NCBI GenBank assembly: GCA_036652735.1
Contig: JAVVVI010000001.1
Location: forward strand, 62,001-126,000
From: JAGOGN01 sp036652735
GTDB lineage: Bacteria > Bacillota > Clostridia > Lachnospirales > Lachnospiraceae
Direction of reading: 5' to 3'
DNA: 64,000 nucleotides
Below, piece after piece: positions 53,197 to 61,467 of the stretch (position 1 is its first letter; every line of letters begins with the position of its first letter). The position numbers were made by a program, and so were the translations under genes. The notes below the pieces were generated by a model. The model was not told the DNA's origin. It worked only from the letters and a program-made list of their open reading frames with translations, and did no database searches.

Positions 53197-54210
53197 TTAT
53201 TTATCCCCCTTGTAACTAAATGGCAGAATTGCGTCAACCGCCTTTACCACATCCGAAAATGCTTCCGGTGTCAAGGACTGTGCTCCATCACACAATGCAT
53301 GTGGGGGGTCATTATGCACTTCAATCATCAATCCATCTGCTCCACAAGCTGCTGCTGCCAGTGACATTGGCTTTACTAATTTTGCAATTCCGGTTGCATG
53401 GCTTGGATCTACTATAATTGGAAGATGTGTCATTGATTTCAACAAAGGTATACTGGCTAAATCCAGTGTGTTTCTTGTTGCCGTCTCAAAGGTTCGGATT
53501 CCTCTCTCACAAAGAATTACATTTTCATTTCCACCAGCCATAATATATTCTGCGCTCATTAAAAATTCCTGTAGGGTACTGGAAAGTCCCCTCTTTAAGA
53601 GAATTGGTTTTTTTAGGGTTCCCAGTTCCTTTAGTAACTCAAAGTTCTGCATATTTCTGGCTCCTACCTGAATCACATCAACCTCTTCGAACAATGGCAG
53701 ATGTGAAAGGTCCATAATCTCCGTTACAATTGGTAAACCGGATACTTTTTTTGCCTCTAATAAAAGCTTGATTCCCTCTTCCCTCATACCCTGGAATGCA
53801 TATGGTGACGTACGCGGTTTAAAGGCTCCGCCTCTGCACAAAGAAGCTCCTGCCTCTTTTACCGCTACTGCAACCTGGCAGATTTGTTCTTTTGATTCAA
53901 CAGAGCAGGGTCCTGCAATAATCTGAAAGGTTCCTCCCCCTATCTGAATGCCGCCCACATCTACTACGGTATCATCCGGGTGAAATTTTCTGTTTGCATT
54001 TTTATATGGCTCTTGGATTCTTTTTACAGTATCTACAATATCCAGTGCGTTAATTAGTTCCATGTCTACTCCTGTGGTATCTCCAACTAATCCAATTAAG
54101 GTTGTGTGTTCCCCCTTACTCATATGAATTCCTAAATCCATACTTTTTAACCAGGATAATAAGTTGTCCAGTTGCTTTTGATCCGGATTGTTCTTTAAAA
54201 TAATAACCAT
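53197..54210 (-). CDS. aroF: 3-deoxy-7-phosphoheptulonate synthase (DAHP synthase, type I-beta)
   Basis: A 337-residue enzyme making DAHP from PEP and erythrose 4-phosphate, the entry to aromatic synthesis. An N-terminal ferredoxin-like regulatory domain (about 1-70) precedes the barrel: IAGPCSVESKEQI, GGAFKPRTSPYAFQG, IQVGARNMQNFELL, LLKRGLSSTLQEFL, VDPSHATG. GGAGGAG precedes ATG 54210; the open frame to 54267 runs through the attenuator terminator and is not coding. It is the first gene of the seven-gene aromatic operon. Confidence 0.95.
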   Translation of the reverse strand: MVIILKNNPDQKQLDNLLSWLKSMDLGIHMSKGEHTTLIGLVGDTTGVDMELINALDIVDTVKRIQEPYKNANRKFHPDDTVVDVGGIQIGGGTFQIIAGPCSVESKEQICQVAVAVKEAGASLCRGGAFKPRTSPYAFQGMREEGIKLLLEAKKVSGLPIVTEIMDLSHLPLFEEVDVIQVGARNMQNFELLKELGTLKKPILLKRGLSSTLQEFLMSAEYIMAGGNENVILCERGIRTFETATRNTLDLASIPLLKSMTHLPIIVDPSHATGIAKLVKPMSLAAAACGADGLMIEVHNDPPHALCDGAQSLTPEAFSDVVKAVDAILPFSYKGDK

Positions 54211-54241
54211 TTTGTTCTCCTCCTTGGGTTTTCCTTTAATT

Positions 54242-54276
54242 ACAAAAAGTCCGTAGGTGAATTTCACCTGCGGACT
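54242..54276 (-). terminator. Attenuator terminator of the aromatic operon
   Basis: AGTCCGCAGGTGA pairs with TCACCTACGGACT (12 of 13 pairs, 3-nt loop) followed by TTTTTGT, 31 bp before the aroF ATG. It lies inside the transcript leader, not after a gene. An upstream leader segment, TTTCACTGC (54341-54349), can pair with the terminator's 5' arm (GCAGGTGAAA, 54262-54271, one bulge), a candidate antiterminator. Confidence 0.8.
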
Positions 54277-54315
54277 CTAACGATTGTGCTTGTTATCTTT
54301 CATAAAGAGTATCCT

Positions 54316-54432
54316 TTATGAAGGGAGAGTATCCATATTTGCAGTGAAATCCAAAGAAGCCTTACTTCTATAATAATAGAATGTAAAGCTATAATATAAA
54401 TATTCTACTGCTGACTTCATTGTCTTATTCAT
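54316..54432 (-). CDS. Tyr/Phe-rich leader peptide of the aromatic operon
   Basis: A 38-codon reading frame with its own SD (AAGGAGAG, 7-9 nt before ATG 54432). Residues 11-21 read YLYYSFTFYYY: six Tyr and two Phe in eleven codons, far above chance and typical of attenuator leader peptides. It ends with TAA at 54316, about 40 nt before the terminator hairpin. The last Tyr codon ends at 54370, about 20 nt before the candidate antiterminator segment, so a ribosome stalled for charged tRNA-Tyr would leave that segment free. The frame, composition and spacing are seen; the mechanism is inferred. Confidence 0.8.
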   Translation of the reverse strand: MNKTMKSAVEYLYYSFTFYYYRSKASLDFTANMDTLPS

Positions 54433-54489
54433 AATCTCTCTCCTTAAGTAACTGCATCACTGCCTTATTATGACGGTAATAAAGCAATT

Positions 54490-54753
54490 TTATGCCATTG
54501 CATTAACAGCTTTTGTTAAACGGGAAATCTTTCTTGCTGAAGTATTCTTGTGATAAACACCCTTTTTAGTTGCTTTGTCTATTTCAGAAGTAGCTACAAG
54601 TAAAGCAGCTTTTGCTGTCTCAACTTCTTTTGCTACGATGGCAGCTTCAACTTTTTTAATTGATGTTTTTACTTTTGATTTGGTTGCTTTATTTCTTGCA
54701 GCCTTTTCATCATTTACTCTAATTCTCTTTTTTGCAGATTTTATGTTAGCCAA
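54490..54753 (-). CDS. rpsT: 30S ribosomal protein S20
   Basis: An 87-residue basic 16S rRNA-binding protein. Sequence begins (M)ANIKSAKKRIRVNDEKAARNK, the family start, which requires a TTG codon at 54753; GGAGGTG lies 8 nt upstream. The in-frame ATG at 54768 precedes that SD and is not credible. TTG initiation on rpsT is also known in E. coli. The promoter is at 54845-54873. Confidence 0.96.
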   Translation of the reverse strand: MANIKSAKKRIRVNDEKAARNKATKSKVKTSIKKVEAAIVAKEVETAKAALLVATSEIDKATKKGVYHKNTSARKISRLTKAVNAMA

Positions 54754-54844
54754 TCCGTACACCTCCATATGATAAAATATTAATTGTTCCTCAACTGTTA
54801 CATTAAAGCCGGACACGGACGATCTAATGTAAACATACTATATC

Positions 54845-54873
54845 AGTTTATGCCATTGAGTTTCTCTTGTCAA
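54845..54873 (-). promoter_or_regulatory. rpsT promoter
   Basis: Minus-strand TTGACA (54868-54873), 17 bp, TAAACT (54845-54850), giving a leader of about 85 nt before the TTG start. The aromatic leader downstream has no equally clear promoter, so read-through from rpsT is possible. Confidence 0.55.
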
Positions 54874-54932
54874 TACATATTTTAAATTATTTTGCAGAAA
54901 ATAGAGTTATATAGAAATGTGAGGAAAGTAAT

Positions 54933-55826
54933 ATGCGTAATTTTACAATTCGTACTGATTTGGCACTTGAGACCCGTGAAGTCTTTGAAGATGATGATCC
55001 TGAAATAAGTGGCGTATTATTAGAAGAGATTCTGCTTAATAACGGCGAAATCAAAAAAACAACAGTTTGTATCGAAACTGAAAATGGATCCCGTGCCATG
55101 GGCAAACCCAAAGGCACTTATATTACATTGGAAGCTCCCGCACTGCTTGAACCGGATGATAACTACCACCGTGAAATATCCATGGCACTTTCTGATGTTC
55201 TTAAAGCTCTGGCTCCCAAACAGGAAAGTTCTATTCTGGTTGTAGGACTTGGCAACCGTAATATCACTCCGGATGCCCTTGGTCCGCAAACCATTGATCA
55301 TTTAATGATTACCAGACATATTGCCAGAGAATTTGGTAAGGATGTATTGGGAACAGACTGCCATCACGTTATTAGTGGTCTAATCCCGGGTGTAATGGCT
55401 TCCACCGGAATGGAAACCTCTGAAATTATCCGAGGTGTGGTTGCTGAAACACACCCTGCCCTGGTAATTGTAATCGATGCACTTGCAGCTCGCAGTATTA
55501 AGCGTCTGAATCGAACCATACAAATCTCTGACACAGGCATTCATCCGGGCTCCGGTGTTGGTAATCACCGGAATGCAATCAATCACCTGACTTTAGGCGT
55601 ACCCGTCATCTGTATTGGAATTCCCACTGTTGTGGACGCCGCCACCATTGTGTGTGATTCTCTAACCGACTCCGGCGTTGGTGATCTCTGTGACCGTGTA
55701 CTGACTCCCGGATTAAATACCCTGTTTGTTACCCCCAAAAATGTGGATGAATCCATTGACCGCCTAAGTTTTACCTTATCCGAAGGTATTAATTTAGCCT
55801 TCAGTGCTGCTGTATTTCACAATTAA
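54933..55826 (+). CDS. gpr: GPR endopeptidase (germination protease)
   Basis: A 297-residue protease, short for the family (about 320-370), that degrades small acid-soluble spore proteins during germination. It is made as a zymogen; the N-terminal RTDLALETRE resembles the SASP-like self-cleavage site. Core family blocks are VVGLGNRNITPDALGP, ISGLIPGVMASTGMET, VIDALAARS, TIQISDTGIHPGSGVGNHR and GIPTVVDA. GAGGAAAG precedes the ATG. Its 3' end overlaps convergent holA by 33 bp. Confidence 0.95.
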   Translation: MRNFTIRTDLALETREVFEDDDPEISGVLLEEILLNNGEIKKTTVCIETENGSRAMGKPKGTYITLEAPALLEPDDNYHREISMALSDVLKALAPKQESSILVVGLGNRNITPDALGPQTIDHLMITRHIAREFGKDVLGTDCHHVISGLIPGVMASTGMETSEIIRGVVAETHPALVIVIDALAARSIKRLNRTIQISDTGIHPGSGVGNHRNAINHLTLGVPVICIGIPTVVDAATIVCDSLTDSGVGDLCDRVLTPGLNTLFVTPKNVDESIDRLSFTLSEGINLAFSAAVFHN

Positions 55827-56804
55827 TAACTCCACACCCAATTGTGCATCCATTCTTCCTGATTTTGCATCTTCTTCCGTCTGAATACCGTCTTTTAATT
55901 CCTGTAACAATTCCTCTTTTGAAAATTGACGGGTCTGCGCCAGATTTTGCCTCACCGCAAAATCCCGCATACCCATTTTTTCTGCAATGATGTTCCCGGG
56001 TGTCCCTGCTGCAGCTAATTCCTTCATCTGCAATAGGATATTAAACTGGCGGTTAATCATATAGAGAATCTGAAATGGGGTATTTTTTAACGCCAATAAA
56101 TCATAATACAGGTTTAATGCTCGTTTCTGTTTTTTTTCTCCAATTGAACGAACCATTTCAAATATTTTATCTGTGATCTGTGTAATACAAATTTCCTCTA
56201 TATCTGCTGCGGTGATCTCTTCCCGTTCCCATGCATAACAGATCAGCTTCTCAACTTCCTTTTCCAGCGTTTCCATATCTCCACCACATTTATCCACAAG
56301 CAGGTGAAATACGCCGGGTGTAATTGCCTTGTGAACCCCACGGAGTTTTCCGCGAACCCATCGATATAAGGTTTCCTCTGTCTGAGGCAGGAACTCTATC
56401 ACACTCCCTGCCTTTGCTGCTGCTTTGTAAAGTTTGCTGCGCTTATCAATTTCATCTTCCACAAAAATAAAACAGGTTGTTGCTGCCACCTCACCAAGAT
56501 ATTGCGCAAGTTCTTCACATGAGTTTTTAAAGAACTCACTTTTTTCTACAAGAATCAATCGACGCTCTGCAAAGAACGGCAGCGTCTCTGACAAGTCTAT
56601 TAGTTCCCGTGGATTCACCGATTTTCCATAAAAATATGTGACATTCATGGAATCGCCCGGATTGGAAAATGCCTGTATCAATTTGTCCCGGTACTGTTTT
56701 CTAAGGTATACTTCTTCTCCAAACAACAGGTACATTCCTTTGCACTGTTTTTGTTTTATGTCCTCGTCTATTTTAATATATTGGGAACGATCTGTTTCCT
56801 TCAT
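55794..56804 (-). CDS. holA: DNA polymerase III subunit delta
   Basis: A 336-residue clamp-loader delta subunit that opens the sliding clamp. Seen: N-terminal YLLFGEEVYLRKQYRDKLIQ, FFAERRLILVEKSEFF, and the C-terminal collar domain. ATG 56804 (MKETDRSQY) is the likely start, though its SD is weak and TTG 56819 or GTG 56816 are possible. It follows comEC by 56 bp, the comEC-holA order common in Firmicutes. Confidence 0.9.
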   Translation of the reverse strand: MKETDRSQYIKIDEDIKQKQCKGMYLLFGEEVYLRKQYRDKLIQAFSNPGDSMNVTYFYGKSVNPRELIDLSETLPFFAERRLILVEKSEFFKNSCEELAQYLGEVAATTCFIFVEDEIDKRSKLYKAAAKAGSVIEFLPQTEETLYRWVRGKLRGVHKAITPGVFHLLVDKCGGDMETLEKEVEKLICYAWEREEITAADIEEICITQITDKIFEMVRSIGEKKQKRALNLYYDLLALKNTPFQILYMINRQFNILLQMKELAAAGTPGNIIAEKMGMRDFAVRQNLAQTRQFSKEELLQELKDGIQTEEDAKSGRMDAQLGVELLIVKYSSTEG

Positions 56805-56860
56805 GAATTTATTCACCAACTTCTATTATTTTACCTACTATTTTTTATTGTAATGGTTTT

Positions 56861-59050
56861 TTAGGGATTTTTCAAGCTTTCTGCACAAAAGGTTTTTAGG
56901 GTTACATGGTCTTTTTTCATGGTGAGTGTAATTTGGCCCACTTGCTGGGTGTTATAAATTGCACTTTGAACCTCCTTTAATCGACGGATACATTCCTTAG
57001 ACGGATGCCCGTATGAATTATCTCTTCCACTTGAAATTGCGCTAATTTGGGGCGATACAGCCTCTAAGAACGCCTCACAGCTGGATGTATTGGAACCATG
57101 ATGATTTACCTTGTATAGTGTTAGGGGCTCAATTTTATATTCTGCTATCCATTCTTTCTCCACTTGATCCGGAATATCCCCTCCAAATATACCGGAAAAG
57201 CCTTCCTTAACATTACGAATATAGAGGATTAGAGAACGTGCATTACGTTCTTCCTCCGGTTTGTTTCTAAGATTTGCACACTGTATCCATATACTCTCTG
57301 TGCTCAATACCTCTTCCGGTTTCATATATATAATTGGGATTCCTGCCTTTTTTGACATCTGAAGAAAGGAATCATAGGCCGAATCCTTTACAATATCCTT
57401 GCTCACAACCAAATGACCAATGGGATAACGCAATTCCAGAACATCTTTTAATCCGGACCAGTGATCTTCGTCTAAATGGGAGAGAAACCAATAATCTATA
57501 TTCCCAATTCCTTTCGACTTTAAAAAGGGCAGAATGCGGTATTCTCCAACTTTATCAATGTCCGTACTTCCTCCATCAATGAAGATCCGAACTTTTTCCT
57601 TGGTTGTAATGTAGATGCCATCCCCCTGCCCCACGTCCAGCATTGTTACGGTAAATGGTTCTCCTCTCCGAAACAAAAGTAACACGAACAGCATCGGAAG
57701 GAACCCCAGAATCCTTACTTGTTTTTTTCGGAATAAAAACAGGAATACTCCGGCTAACAGGGCATAGTATGCAATTAACACCCAGATTTCCGGCTTTCCA
57801 CAGACGTAGGTACTCTTTCCCTTCCCAACCGCTTCTGTAAGCAGATTCACAGCCCTTAAAATCACATATTCCGGTTTCAATATATAAGAAGCAGCCATGG
57901 GAAAATAGCAGCCTGCGACTCCTGCCACCAGTCCCAGAATCAAGATTATTCCCGTAAATGGAACAATGAGAAGATTCATAGGAATAACCCACAGCGGAAG
58001 CTCATAATAAAAATAGGCGGTCAACGGCAGGGTCATACTTTGAATTCCAATGCTTATAATGAGTGTTTTCCACAGCCAGTGCATTCTTTTATAATTTTCT
58101 TTCAGGTAAGCATTCATAATCAGCGTTCCTGCCACTGCTGCAAAGGAAAATAAAAATCCACCCTCAAACAATAAGTAAGGGTTCTCCAATAAGATTAATG
58201 TTCCTGCCAGACTCATTGCACTGGGGGCATCATACGTTCTTCCAAGCCACTGTGCTATCATTAATAACCCAAACATAACTGCCGCGCGAAGTGTCCCTGC
58301 CGGTGTTCCAACCATAAGGACAAACAATCCAATCAAGGTAATGGACAACCCACCCGACAGGAAAAAGGACAGCCCCCGTTTCCGAACAAACTGATACAAT
58401 GCCATTCCCAGCACTGAAATATGTAATCCGGAAATCGCTAAAATATGGGATACTCCACAAACACGGAAATTCTGCTTTATCTTCGGCTCCAATGTTGATT
58501 TGTTTGCAAGCAGCATCGTTTTAATAATTCCGGCTTCTTCTTTTGGGAGATTCTCCTGAAAAAAATCCGCTGTTCTCTGGCTGAGTTTATATAGCTTTTC
58601 TTTCATTTTCCAATAGAACGACAGGGTTTGATTTTTGCTCTTCATCGACACCACAAAAACACGGTAGCCATAGCCCCGCCTGTGATAATACGTTTCTTCG
58701 TTAAAATTGCCTTCATTTCTTTGAGACATAAAATAACTTACGGTTCCTTTGACATTAATGATTGTTCCAACCGAAGGTTTCCCATGGTCGGATATGAGAA
58801 TAAGATTAGGGGAAAGATGTGTTTCCCCATTAATAAGAATCTGAACATGATCCAGATAGATGGCATAGGAATTTGTTTTCTTTTCTTTGTTCGTAATTCT
58901 TCCTTCTAAGATAATGGAATCCTTATTCTCTAAATAAGGCTGATACTGTTGGCAAATCTTATCTTCGTCTAAAAAATGAGTCGCCTTTCCAATGAGTATT
59001 CCCATTACCACAAGAAAAAAAATCACACAAAGTGGCCTCTTAATCTCCAG
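56861..59050 (-). CDS. comEC: ComEC/Rec2-family DNA internalisation protein
   Basis: About 729 residues of the membrane channel that takes up single-stranded DNA. An N-terminal membrane segment and OB-like region (about 30-180) are followed by the multi-helix Competence domain (FRVCGVSHILAISGLHISVL) and a C-terminal MBL domain with MLDVGQGDGIYI, LSHLDEDHWSGL and NHHGSNTSS. The start is unsure. The family N-terminus (KRPL) requires a start at or before 59050, where a CTG has GGAGG 6 nt upstream; ATG 59101 lacks an SD and GTG 59026 would drop KRPL. It overlaps the GerMN gene. Confidence 0.9.
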   Translation of the reverse strand: MEIKRPLCVIFFLVVMGILIGKATHFLDEDKICQQYQPYLENKDSIILEGRITNKEKKTNSYAIYLDHVQILINGETHLSPNLILISDHGKPSVGTIINVKGTVSYFMSQRNEGNFNEETYYHRRGYGYRVFVVSMKSKNQTLSFYWKMKEKLYKLSQRTADFFQENLPKEEAGIIKTMLLANKSTLEPKIKQNFRVCGVSHILAISGLHISVLGMALYQFVRKRGLSFFLSGGLSITLIGLFVLMVGTPAGTLRAAVMFGLLMIAQWLGRTYDAPSAMSLAGTLILLENPYLLFEGGFLFSFAAVAGTLIMNAYLKENYKRMHWLWKTLIISIGIQSMTLPLTAYFYYELPLWVIPMNLLIVPFTGIILILGLVAGVAGCYFPMAASYILKPEYVILRAVNLLTEAVGKGKSTYVCGKPEIWVLIAYYALLAGVFLFLFRKKQVRILGFLPMLFVLLLFRRGEPFTVTMLDVGQGDGIYITTKEKVRIFIDGGSTDIDKVGEYRILPFLKSKGIGNIDYWFLSHLDEDHWSGLKDVLELRYPIGHLVVSKDIVKDSAYDSFLQMSKKAGIPIIYMKPEEVLSTESIWIQCANLRNKPEEERNARSLILYIRNVKEGFSGIFGGDIPDQVEKEWIAEYKIEPLTLYKVNHHGSNTSSCEAFLEAVSPQISAISSGRDNSYGHPSKECIRRLKEVQSAIYNTQQVGQITLTMKKDHVTLKTFCAESLKNP

Positions 59051-59987
59051 CTTTTTCCTCCTTCTCTTTCTTTTTAACAACAATATCCAAATTGCGTTCA
59101 TAAATTACATCAAACTTAAAATCGGTTCGATAGGTCATATTGGTATCTCCATTTACCGAGATTTGTACCTTATTTACTGCCGATAGTTCGGATAGGGAAT
59201 TCACAATTGAATAGATCACAACAGCTTCGGATAATTCATAGTTCTGTTTCATATACCCGGAATCTAAATTGACAAAACACACTCCATCCAACGTAGATAC
59301 ACTAATCAGCTTCGTTCCAGCCGGAACAGTTGCGCGTAATCCTTCTTTTTTGGGGCCCTTCATTAAATGCTGCATCACCAGTTTTTCCATGGAGCTATTG
59401 GTACTTCCATAGACATTCTGTTTTTCTGCAACTAATTTTGTGCCCTCCTTATTTGCAAAATAGAGGGTAATTTCTTTGGTTTCAATACTATTAATCTGTC
59501 TACCCAGGTTCTCCACAAAGGTATCTGCTGTCATGACTCCCACTAACTTATCCTTAGCATCCAAAAGCGGTGCATCGGCGATATAAAAGGATACGCAGTC
59601 CACCCCTTTTACCTGAATCATTGTTCGAACCAACGCTGCCCGCAGCAATACTTCCTGCACCGGTCCTAATTCCGAATATCCTTCATTAAAATACACATAA
59701 AGCTGCCTATTCTCCAGTTTATAAGATTCGATTTTGATTTTTGGGGGAATAGCCGCTTTATAATCCGTTCCATTTTTTGTCTTGGTAAGCTGATACATTA
59801 GTTCCGCAATCTGCTTCTGCGGTGTCTTTTCCTTTAGCTCATAATTCACCGAAACCAGTTTACTTTCCTCATTATTGACATAATATACCGGTGTCTCTTT
59901 TTTATTTTCGATTTGTTTTTTTTCTCCACATCCTGCAGTCAGACACATTACCAGAAGCAGGAGAATCCATACTCTTTTTGCTTTCAA
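59040..59987 (-). CDS. GerMN-domain lipoprotein
   Basis: A 315-residue predicted lipoprotein: signal segment ending in the lipobox CLTAGC (Cys20), then two GerMN-type modules (about 60-165 and 190-300; repeated patterns such as LYVYFNEGYSELGPVQEVLLRAALVRT and VCFVNLDSGYMKQN, each given in part). The TTG start at 59987 is chosen because AGGAGG lies 7 nt upstream and it yields a perfect lipoprotein signal; the frame is open to 60053. GerMN domains occur in GerM and in kinase-linked lipoproteins such as LpqB. It follows the histidine kinase by 10 bp. Confidence 0.85.
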   Translation of the reverse strand: MKAKRVWILLLLVMCLTAGCGEKKQIENKKETPVYYVNNEESKLVSVNYELKEKTPQKQIAELMYQLTKTKNGTDYKAAIPPKIKIESYKLENRQLYVYFNEGYSELGPVQEVLLRAALVRTMIQVKGVDCVSFYIADAPLLDAKDKLVGVMTADTFVENLGRQINSIETKEITLYFANKEGTKLVAEKQNVYGSTNSSMEKLVMQHLMKGPKKEGLRATVPAGTKLISVSTLDGVCFVNLDSGYMKQNYELSEAVVIYSIVNSLSELSAVNKVQISVNGDTNMTYRTDFKFDVIYERNLDIVVKKKEKEEKAGD

Positions 59988-59997
59988 ACGTTGCCTC

Positions 59998-61428
59998 CTA
60001 TGCAATATAGCTAAGTGGAATTCGAACACTAAATGTTGTTCCTTCGCCCTCATTACTATGGACCTTTATTGCCCCTCTATGCATTAAAATTGAATTTCTG
60101 GTAATTGCCAATCCAAGACCGGTTCCACCGATTTCTCTGGAATGGGATTTATTTACCCTGTAAAATCGCTCATAAATATGTTCCATTGATTCTTCCGGTA
60201 TTCCAATTCCGGAATCCTCAACCGTTATATAAAAATACTGATAATCTGCATTCAGTGTTACATGCACCCAGCCCTGTGGTTTGTTGTATTTTATACCATT
60301 TTCCACCAGATTCGTAATTGCAAGTGACAATTTCACCTCGTCAATCTCACCGGTTACCGGTCGGAAACTCTCTAATACCAGCTCCACATCCTGTAGCTGT
60401 GCGATTGGACGAAGCCTTTTTAGAATCTGTTCCAGCAGTTCATTAATATTAACCGTTGTAATATCAAGGGTTGCCGCTGATTTATCTAATTTAACCAGGG
60501 ACAGTAAATCATTAATAATCTTGTTCTCTCTCTCCACTTCCTGGGCAATATCTGTCATAAATTCCTGATATAATTCCAATGGTACATCTTCTTGATCCAA
60601 CAGAGAATCAGCCAGAACCTTCATTGATGTTAGTGGTGTCTTTAATTCATGGGATACATTGGATACAAATTCTTGTCTGGATTCATCCAGAACTTTCATG
60701 TTATTAAATAAACGGTTAAAGGATGCGGAAATCTCTTTGGTTTCCGAATAGTCCGTAATATTTAATTCATCACTATCAATTCCATTATGGATATTCTCCA
60801 GTGATTCACGCAATTTGCGAAATGGTTTGACTAATTGAATGGATAGCACAATTGCCAGGAAAAAAAGAATTACAGACATACTGATCATGATCATATCTGC
60901 CTTCTCCCGCATATACTCCATATTGGAAAAAATTTTATCCGTAGACACACTAACTAAAAAAACACCCTTCACTTTCTTTTTTCCTGAATCAATAATTGGC
61001 AGGGTCAATTCCAGATAATGGTTTTTTGAATCATAACGATTAATTTCTTCTCCACGAAAAGAACGAATGACTTCCTCGGATGTTATTGTTCGTCCCTCGT
61101 CCATTCCAAACGTGTCTTTTACAATATTAAATGCGCTGTCGATTACCATTACACGTCCATCATAAATATTGGAAATCTGTTCCAGCTGCGCATTAATGAT
61201 TGCTGCGGATGTATCCTCCAGATAGGCATTTGCCACAATTTGATTTGCCAGCATTTTTGACTGACCGGTAATCTCTATTGTCAGCATATTTACTTCACGA
61301 TTTTCATAGAATTCAAGTACTGCATAGCGAAGGATAAACCCCGGCACAATACCGAAGAACAGAAGCAAACAGAATAGTCTTACTTTCATACTCTTGAAAT
61401 TAGCTGTAGATATCTTCAATTTTGTCAT
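59998..61428 (-). CDS. Sensor histidine kinase (PhoR/ResE type)
   Basis: A 476-residue kinase: TM1 about 16-38, extracellular Cache-like domain 40-177, TM2 178-200, HAMP, HisKA with His260 in NVSHELKTPLTS, HATPase with ENGIKYNKP, DSGIGIPEE and GGTGLGLAI. AAAGGA precedes the ATG. It lies 39 bp after its response regulator and 10 bp before the GerMN lipoprotein, which may modulate its sensor domain. The stimulus is unknown. Confidence 0.92.
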   Translation of the reverse strand: MTKLKISTANFKSMKVRLFCLLLFFGIVPGFILRYAVLEFYENREVNMLTIEITGQSKMLANQIVANAYLEDTSAAIINAQLEQISNIYDGRVMVIDSAFNIVKDTFGMDEGRTITSEEVIRSFRGEEINRYDSKNHYLELTLPIIDSGKKKVKGVFLVSVSTDKIFSNMEYMREKADMIMISMSVILFFLAIVLSIQLVKPFRKLRESLENIHNGIDSDELNITDYSETKEISASFNRLFNNMKVLDESRQEFVSNVSHELKTPLTSMKVLADSLLDQEDVPLELYQEFMTDIAQEVERENKIINDLLSLVKLDKSAATLDITTVNINELLEQILKRLRPIAQLQDVELVLESFRPVTGEIDEVKLSLAITNLVENGIKYNKPQGWVHVTLNADYQYFYITVEDSGIGIPEESMEHIYERFYRVNKSHSREIGGTGLGLAITRNSILMHRGAIKVHSNEGEGTTFSVRIPLSYIA

Positions 61429-61467
61429 TTCTTTTTCCTTTAATCTCGGTTGGTTCTCCTGATTGTT

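Noticed and set aside
54211..54267. 19-codon N-terminal extension of aroF
   Set aside because: It would translate through the attenuator hairpin and T-tract; ATG 54210 has a strong SD and the family N-terminus.
54242..54480. T-box riboswitch in front of aroF
   Set aside because: I see no conserved TGGNACCGCG-type T-box sequence or specifier stem; the Tyr/Phe leader peptide plus terminator explains the region better.
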